From contig CALBMW010000268.1 of NCBI GenBank assembly GCA_937896275.1, forward strand, positions 1-9,275: a stretch of 9,275 nt of DNA, read 5' to 3'. Shown piece after piece: positions 7,701-9,275 of the stretch. A model generated the notes under the pieces. It ran no database searches. It was not told the origin of the DNA and saw only the letters and a list, made by a program, of their open reading frames with translations. Position 1 is the first letter of the stretch. Every line of letters starts with the position of its first letter. The position numbers and the translations under genes were made by a program. The DNA comes from an uncultured Myxococcales bacterium (GTDB lineage: Bacteria; Myxococcota_A; Bradymonadia; UBA7976; UBA1532).

Positions 7701-9275
7701 GTCGTGGACGTGAACCCAGTGGCCAACCCGGGCGGGCCCTATGTCGTGCTGCAGGGCCAGCCCGTGCAATTCGACGCGACGGGCAGTCGTCCGGGCAGCG
7801 CCGCCGATCCGCTGAGCGGCTACCGATGGGACTTCGGTGACGGCTCGGCGGTGGTGGAGGGCGCACAGGAGAACCGCCCGCAGCACACCTATGACCTGGA
7901 CGGCGCCTTCTCGGCGCGGCTGGTGGTCAGCGACGAGGACAACTCTGCGGCGGCCACCGTGCAGGTGACCGTCCGCGACGTGAACCCGACCGTGGGCGAC
8001 GTGACGCTGCCCGCCGATCCCACGACGGGCGCGCTGCTGGCCTTCCACGTGGCCGCCCAGCCGGGCGCGCTGCGCGATCCCATCGTGGCCTACGACTGGG
8101 ACTTCGACGGCGACGGCGCCTACGACGCGGAGCTGCCCAACCCGGACGCGACGTTCCGTTACTCGGAGCCGGGCGACTACACCATCACGGTGCGCGTGCG
8201 CGACGCTGACTCGGCCGCCACCCGGCAGGTGCCGATCCACGTCCGCGAGGCGACGCTCTCCGATCTGCTCCGCCTCGCCAACGAGCGCGCGCAGCCGGTG
8301 CTGAACGATCCGCTGGCGGCGGTGCGGGTGCTCGGATCCTTGCAGCCCGCGGGGGCGCCCACCTTCGACGACTGGGTCGAGCGCGGCCTGTGGGCCGAGC
8401 GCTTCGGCTATCGCGGCAACACGCTGATGGCCCTCGACGAGATCATCTTCCGGCTCTACCGCGCGCAGGGCGCGGGCGCCGACTTCGGCGATCTGCTGTG
8501 GCGCATGACCCGCGAGCTGATCCGCGAGATCGAGCGGCAGCGCGACGGGGTGTCCGCCGTGGTCGGCGCGCAGGACATCCAGGTTCGGCGCGCGACCTCG
8601 GCGGTCGACGTGGCCCACCTGATCTTCGACGCGCCCGACTACTTCCAGCGCGTCGGCGGCGACGCCGACGCCTTCCTGGCGCGCGACCTCTACGCGAACC
8701 TCTTCGACGCCTTCTTCTATCTGCGCGACGCCGTCGATCCCGCACGGCAGTACGACGCCTTCCCCATGCCGGACGACATCGACGTGGTGCAGCGGGTCGA
8801 GCACGCCAACGGTGTCAACGACGACCTGGGCACCGCGCTCTCCGATCTGGTGCAGGAGCTTCAGACCTATCTGGCCTCGGGCGGCGCGGACGATCCCGGC
8901 CCCGGCCGTGACGCGGTCGAGGCCGCGCTGGCTGCGCTGCTGGACGACGGCGATCCCGCCACCCAGGAGATCCTGCCGCTGGTGCAGAAGGAGATCGGCC
9001 TGGTCTGCCCCGAGGGGCTCGACTGCATCGAGGACCACGAGAGCCTGGATCTGCAGCTGAAGCTGATGGATCTGATCGGCGATCTCTTCGCGGCCGCCGA
9101 TCAGGGCGTCTACATCCGTAACTGGCAGAACCTGCTCACGCTGGGCATCAAGTTCCGCGTCGAGGTGGCCCTGCTCCGCATCGAGTTCGTGTGCGGCGTC
9201 AACACGCCCCTGCCGCGGGCCGGTCGCGAGCAGCAGCGCATCCTGCTCGAGCTGGTCGGTCAGGGGCGCAACGAC
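1662..9275 (+). CDS. Giant secreted PKD-repeat protein with N-terminal toroid-like domain, 3' end beyond window
   Basis: This single uninterrupted frame of 2538 codons has no stop before the window edge. The start is the ATG at 1662, which begins a good signal peptide; a weak GGTGA lies four bases before it. Order by residue: signal peptide 1-25; PKD-like domain 30-125; alpha/alpha-toroid-like domain about 150-560; linker with a Cys581/Cys589 pair; ten PKD-like domains 613-1653; three Ig-like domains 1655-1915; three PKD domains 1916-2195; helical region 2196-2538 and onward. PKD cores of the type WDxDGDG recur throughout. PKD domains usually mediate protein or carbohydrate contacts in secreted proteins, so a cell-surface, matrix or extracellular role is inferred. 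Cysteines occur mostly in plausible pairs, which fits export to an oxidising compartment. I recognise no catalytic site or sorting signal in the visible part. The neighbouring trp genes are divergent and say nothing about function. The codons TTA, CTA and TCA are essentially unused, so a very long antisense frame stays open. Confidence 0.95.
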   Translation, partial: MRRLVPLTLAMIALSLLALPDRARAQNGDPEIVVVPYAPGDARLPFPVHEGARITTKAILRNAHCAGGYRVAWDVNRNDTFDDDGDRLVTATAGTVYDLGRTMTVPAVDEDTSTPVNLRVTDTCTGLTYFASQRLFTYNWYPANDPRQWTEEQLEIMSQMGLHEALWYLHRWVGNRAGAGAGITGELVAGGNATAGGPLAVWAFVINGRLPAYPPTTINRFGVVLPQGWEAQNDARWRSDPYAEDAVRLFNRALTRGTARVAINAADEGTTCGYNANGTERVCNRLAGTTTGQGAYANASNNSTYYTGLTVGSLAPVLPALAGTPVQVGGLAGTLYEVLVQEMTDYLAYMQISAGCGKGGWYYSAIDGAADCITMDASTAQWGYIGLESAEVAGRPYGVFVNNKHKYAIAENLVMNQGNQGGASYRTNYSWQSNNMQLTGGAFVGARWLGMDTLDANSNARPFAPSANVTAAQMRGAYDRYLAFTAGRWNGNEAGWGNGLRLWAGGSYLCGNTDAVYSWGNASQCGNLYGIYSHQKGYRTGAVAINAIGANDWATQFSTYILRSQDRTASDYATFGRVSDCGAGNSIVCGSGGNSFSTPVGALVLTPTIFNPKPIAVSSVRPVSVVEGCSGGNNGQITFTHASSFHPNPNARVIAYRWDVDRGNGLWWETGGPVDFETDDRNAAFVHTYQRRGDYVATLQVVDQEGQTKQASVNVHVDAAPNVPPTAAHGGPYSLEVGQNLVLGGTAADQNAGCGDVLVVGWDLDNDGQYDDAATANATVPWAALQGLPQGRPNNVTLYVRDSALDEAVATTQLTIYPRDPIASGRATPNPAGCQQQVTFDGSQSRHPNPDRRITQYSWDVDGLAGFDGGGPNPQFSFTYTRFGTYQARLQVTDDRGHTASTTFEVVVDRGNRAPRARVSGDPITLLEGQDLRLDGSTSSEPDVGCGDSIVSYAWDIDGDGAFGGPADVAGAQSVVTIPWAAIQGAMDFPANRTTREPKNPVTLRVTDAFGAVGTHTVNVSIFRSEPEAVLNQVPDPASIDQLTGRVDVVLDARESFSPVPGGSIARYEWDTNDDGAFGDAAEVDRADLRRIFNPLPDPQNIPPVFVRLRVTDDKGVTATVRRAVNYRLGPAEPSADADPSDPPETGYHLLMGDDLTLSAVQSTDPNADDVGDFLTVYRWDLDYQGGDPVWDLQRVDADGNKDEAITEVTAAQLAALGVEDPGAYRVLLEVEDTTLLTARDEATLSVYPRAPVAGAVATPNPATCGQRVTLDGGPSEHPHPGVDIVRWDWDFDGDGQYDDANGQQVNLTPGQFTFGAPLPVGLRVTDSRDGTATTVVPLPVTAGNTSPSVDPGGPYVIALGDALALDGSRTVEPDAACGDAVVEYGWDVGDDGTIDFRSNDSALLAVTAAQLTALGFGAVQQTVVRLRATDRAGQFTDARAVLQIVKGPTAVAELTPARVGCNVVVEFDGGGSFTDGPIDRGFAITSWNWDFDGDGAADATGRTVARNAQGGDHIEARLTVTDEGGRSASTDVTLEIVNNNVPPVADAGGPYVTGPVGNGFAPVLLDGRGSIDPNSPCDEVVRWDWDTDGDGLFGAADVNGAGALGGSDYVGATVRDYVNPAWQIGLTQVVRVRACDGEGACSQPAEAELTVLDRAPPQGEIVSPRGESCIGAGNFDVVFNVRDGDGDAVVVKVSIDGIEVGTVGVDAPPDGSAIQGSLRLSSLDVGEGRHTIELKLTDATGAESAADSGGRVSFDRTAPDVTIANTLVEDVCYPPEQVPLAEVRVVDTIDDSPQVDEREVENGCQRIRTVTAADACGNVGQATRAYRVAEPVEVEINGPEPDSLVAEARVTWQVVGPPTCANQITARLSQDGVPDIVYNGGTPIGEPGAYTLSLDVPDCQGVSRQVLRQFRVNGPPVALPVPLGHPAADLGAPVPTYRVAEGATLQVDGSDSRPTEAGDQVSTWAWDFDGDGSFETNGVRADFPTDEDGVFAVTLRVTDSFGLTHDADFEVVVVDVNPVANPGGPYVVLQGQPVQFDATGSRPGSAADPLSGYRWDFGDGSAVVEGAQENRPQHTYDLDGAFSARLVVSDEDNSAAATVQVTVRDVNPTVGDVTLPADPTTGALLAFHVAAQPGALRDPIVAYDWDFDGDGAYDAELPNPDATFRYSEPGDYTITVRVRDADSAATRQVPIHVREATLSDLLRLANERAQPVLNDPLAAVRVLGSLQPAGAPTFDDWVERGLWAERFGYRGNTLMALDEIIFRLYRAQGAGADFGDLLWRMTRELIREIERQRDGVSAVVGAQDIQVRRATSAVDVAHLIFDAPDYFQRVGGDADAFLARDLYANLFDAFFYLRDAVDPARQYDAFPMPDDIDVVQRVEHANGVNDDLGTALSDLVQELQTYLASGGADDPGPGRDAVEAALAALLDDGDPATQEILPLVQKEIGLVCPEGLDCIEDHESLDLQLKLMDLIGDLFAAADQGVYIRNWQNLLTLGIKFRVEVALLRIEFVCGVNTPLPRAGREQQRILLELVGQGRND
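1749..2036 (+). other. N-terminal PKD-like domain
   Basis: Residues 30-125 have a divergent PKD/Ig-like pattern: a central AWDVNRNDTFDDDGD (72-86) where other domains have WDxDGDG, and a closing strand VNLRVTD (116-122). Cys65 lies just before the central tryptophan strand and Cys124 just after the last strand, positions that would be close in an Ig-type fold and could form one disulfide. It is separated from the main PKD array by the toroid-like domain. Confidence 0.55.
2109..3341 (+). other. Domain resembling terpenoid-cyclase/prenyltransferase alpha/alpha toroid
   Basis: Residues about 150-560 contain recurring units of helix, glycine/aromatic turn, helix. The clearest runs from 337 to 392: YLAYMQ, then GGWYY (359-363), then DASTAQWGYIGLESA (376-390). 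This matches the pattern Q..GGW.Y......D.S..QW....L..A of squalene-cyclase/prenyltransferase-type repeats. The next unit (405-451) has LVMNQGNQGGASY followed by MQLTGGAFVGARWLG. Weaker units start near 155, 243 and 473. Three pairs of nearby cysteines (272/283, 356/372, 510/525) lie in the turns between helices. I see no DxDD cyclase acid motif, so it is probably a binding or structural scaffold, or a novel enzyme. Other (alpha/alpha) barrels, such as polysaccharide lyases, remain alternatives. Confidence 0.55.
3498..6620 (+). repeat. Ten PKD-like domains arranged as five A-B pairs
   Basis: Residues 613-1653. Domain cores are centred on Trp658, 762, 859, 955, 1070, 1180, 1288/1290, 1387, 1488/1490 and 1584/1586, each followed by an acidic loop such as DLDNDGQYDD or DFDGDGQYDD. 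Odd-placed domains (type A) begin with patterns like ATPNPAGC and carry HPNP before the core. Even-placed ones (type B) begin with GGPY or a relative and have CGD just before the core. They also contain an inserted short helix-like motif (PWAALQG, PWAAIQG, or VTAAQL.ALG twice). Cysteines 629/754, 834/946, 1265/1378 and 1462/1578 follow this alternation. The third pair (1026-1248) has none. The last B domain has two extra cysteines, 1636 and 1642. Identical 20-base copies of the WDFDGDG coding stretch occur at 5529-5548 and 6129-6148. Confidence 0.85.
6624..7406 (+). other. Three Ig-like, cysteine-containing domains interrupting the PKD array
   Basis: Residues 1655-1915 lack the WD core of PKD domains but keep beta-strand character. 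The first (about 1655-1755) has strands such as FDVVFNVRD and HTIELKLTD and resembles bacterial Ig-like domains. The second (about 1756-1832) ends in VTAADACGNVG, a pattern common in HYR-like and related adhesin domains, and contains Cys1773, Cys1805 and Cys1817. The third (about 1833-1915) has VTWQVVGPPTC and LDVPDC, with Cys1861 and Cys1900 probably paired. Cys1670 in the first domain has no obvious partner other than the third cysteine of the second domain. Family assignment is by pattern only. Confidence 0.6.
7407..8246 (+). repeat. Three conventional cysteine-free PKD domains
   Basis: Residues 1916-2195. Cores: WDFDGDGSFET from Trp1967, WDFGDGS from Trp2056, and WDFDGDGAYDAE from Trp2146. 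Strand G ends with RVTDSFG, VVSDED and RVRDADS. The middle domain, with NPGGPYVVLQGQPVQFDATGS and HTYDLDGAFSARLVVSD, is the closest to the textbook PKD consensus in the protein. Unlike the upstream array, these have no cysteines and do not alternate between two types. The 20-base stretch coding for the third core (8097-8116) is identical to those at 5529 and 6129; the copy at 7560-7579 differs by one base. Confidence 0.88.
8247..9275 (+). other. Helical C-terminal region of unknown family, incomplete
   Basis: Residues 2196-2538 lose the beta-repeat pattern and read as a chain of amphipathic helices, for example LSDLLRLANERA, LLWRMTRELIREIERQRD, LGTALSDLVQELQTYL and LDLQLKLMDLIGDLFAAAD. Cys2449 and Cys2455 flank a short loop (CPEGLDC) and could form a disulfide; Cys2511 is unpaired in view. 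I do not recognise the family, and no transmembrane segment or sorting motif is seen before the window edge. It may be the protein's functional module, with the repeats acting as a stalk, but that is speculation. Confidence 0.6.

Noticed and set aside
5529..8116. Identical 20-base copies as a mobile or CRISPR-type repeat
   Set aside because: They encode the conserved WDFDGDG core of PKD domains and are spaced by domain lengths; protein constraint explains them.
1587..9038. Minus-strand open frame of about 2483 codons running antisense through the giant gene
   Set aside because: It lies exactly codon-on-codon opposite the sense frame, so it stays open simply because the sense gene does not use TTA, CTA or TCA. 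Its translation is rich in Arg, Val, His and Gly with no domain pattern, while the sense frame has a signal peptide and clear PKD repeats.

Overview
The window is very GC-rich and codes almost entirely in codons ending in G or C. It holds two divergent transcription units separated by about 255 bases. The composition, and a giant secreted protein built from PKD domains, suggest a high-GC environmental bacterium. Myxobacteria and their relatives (Myxococcota) are the best guess, but nothing here fixes the taxonomy.

Minus strand, bases 1-1406: two tryptophan-pathway genes. trpG (glutamine amidotransferase subunit of anthranilate synthase, 195 aa) comes first. It overlaps trpD (anthranilate phosphoribosyltransferase, cut by the window edge after 274 codons) by an ATGA junction. 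trpE is not visible; transcription runs leftward out of the window, where trpC or other trp genes would be expected.

Intergenic region, 1407-1661: it holds a Shine-Dalgarno sequence for trpG, two overlapping candidate promoters for trpGD, a perfect 12-bp palindrome (TGTACTAGTACA) that resembles a half of the enterobacterial TrpR operator, and a small inverted repeat on the side of the giant gene.

Plus strand, 1662 to the window end: one open reading frame of 2538 codons with no stop, so its 3' end is missing. The protein has a Sec signal peptide, a PKD-like domain, a domain resembling the terpenoid-cyclase/prenyltransferase alpha/alpha toroid, ten PKD-like domains, three cysteine-containing Ig-like domains, three more conventional PKD domains, and a mostly helical C-terminal region I do not recognise. 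The ten-domain array reads as five two-domain units (types A and B). Each type carries one cysteine at its own fixed place, except that the third unit has lost both. That pattern, and where the residues fall in an Ig/PKD fold, points to disulfides that lock neighbouring domains. The protein is probably exported and acts at the cell surface or outside the cell; no enzymatic activity can be assigned.

The two units have no obvious functional link. The most interesting material is the architecture of the giant protein and the palindrome at the trpGD promoter.
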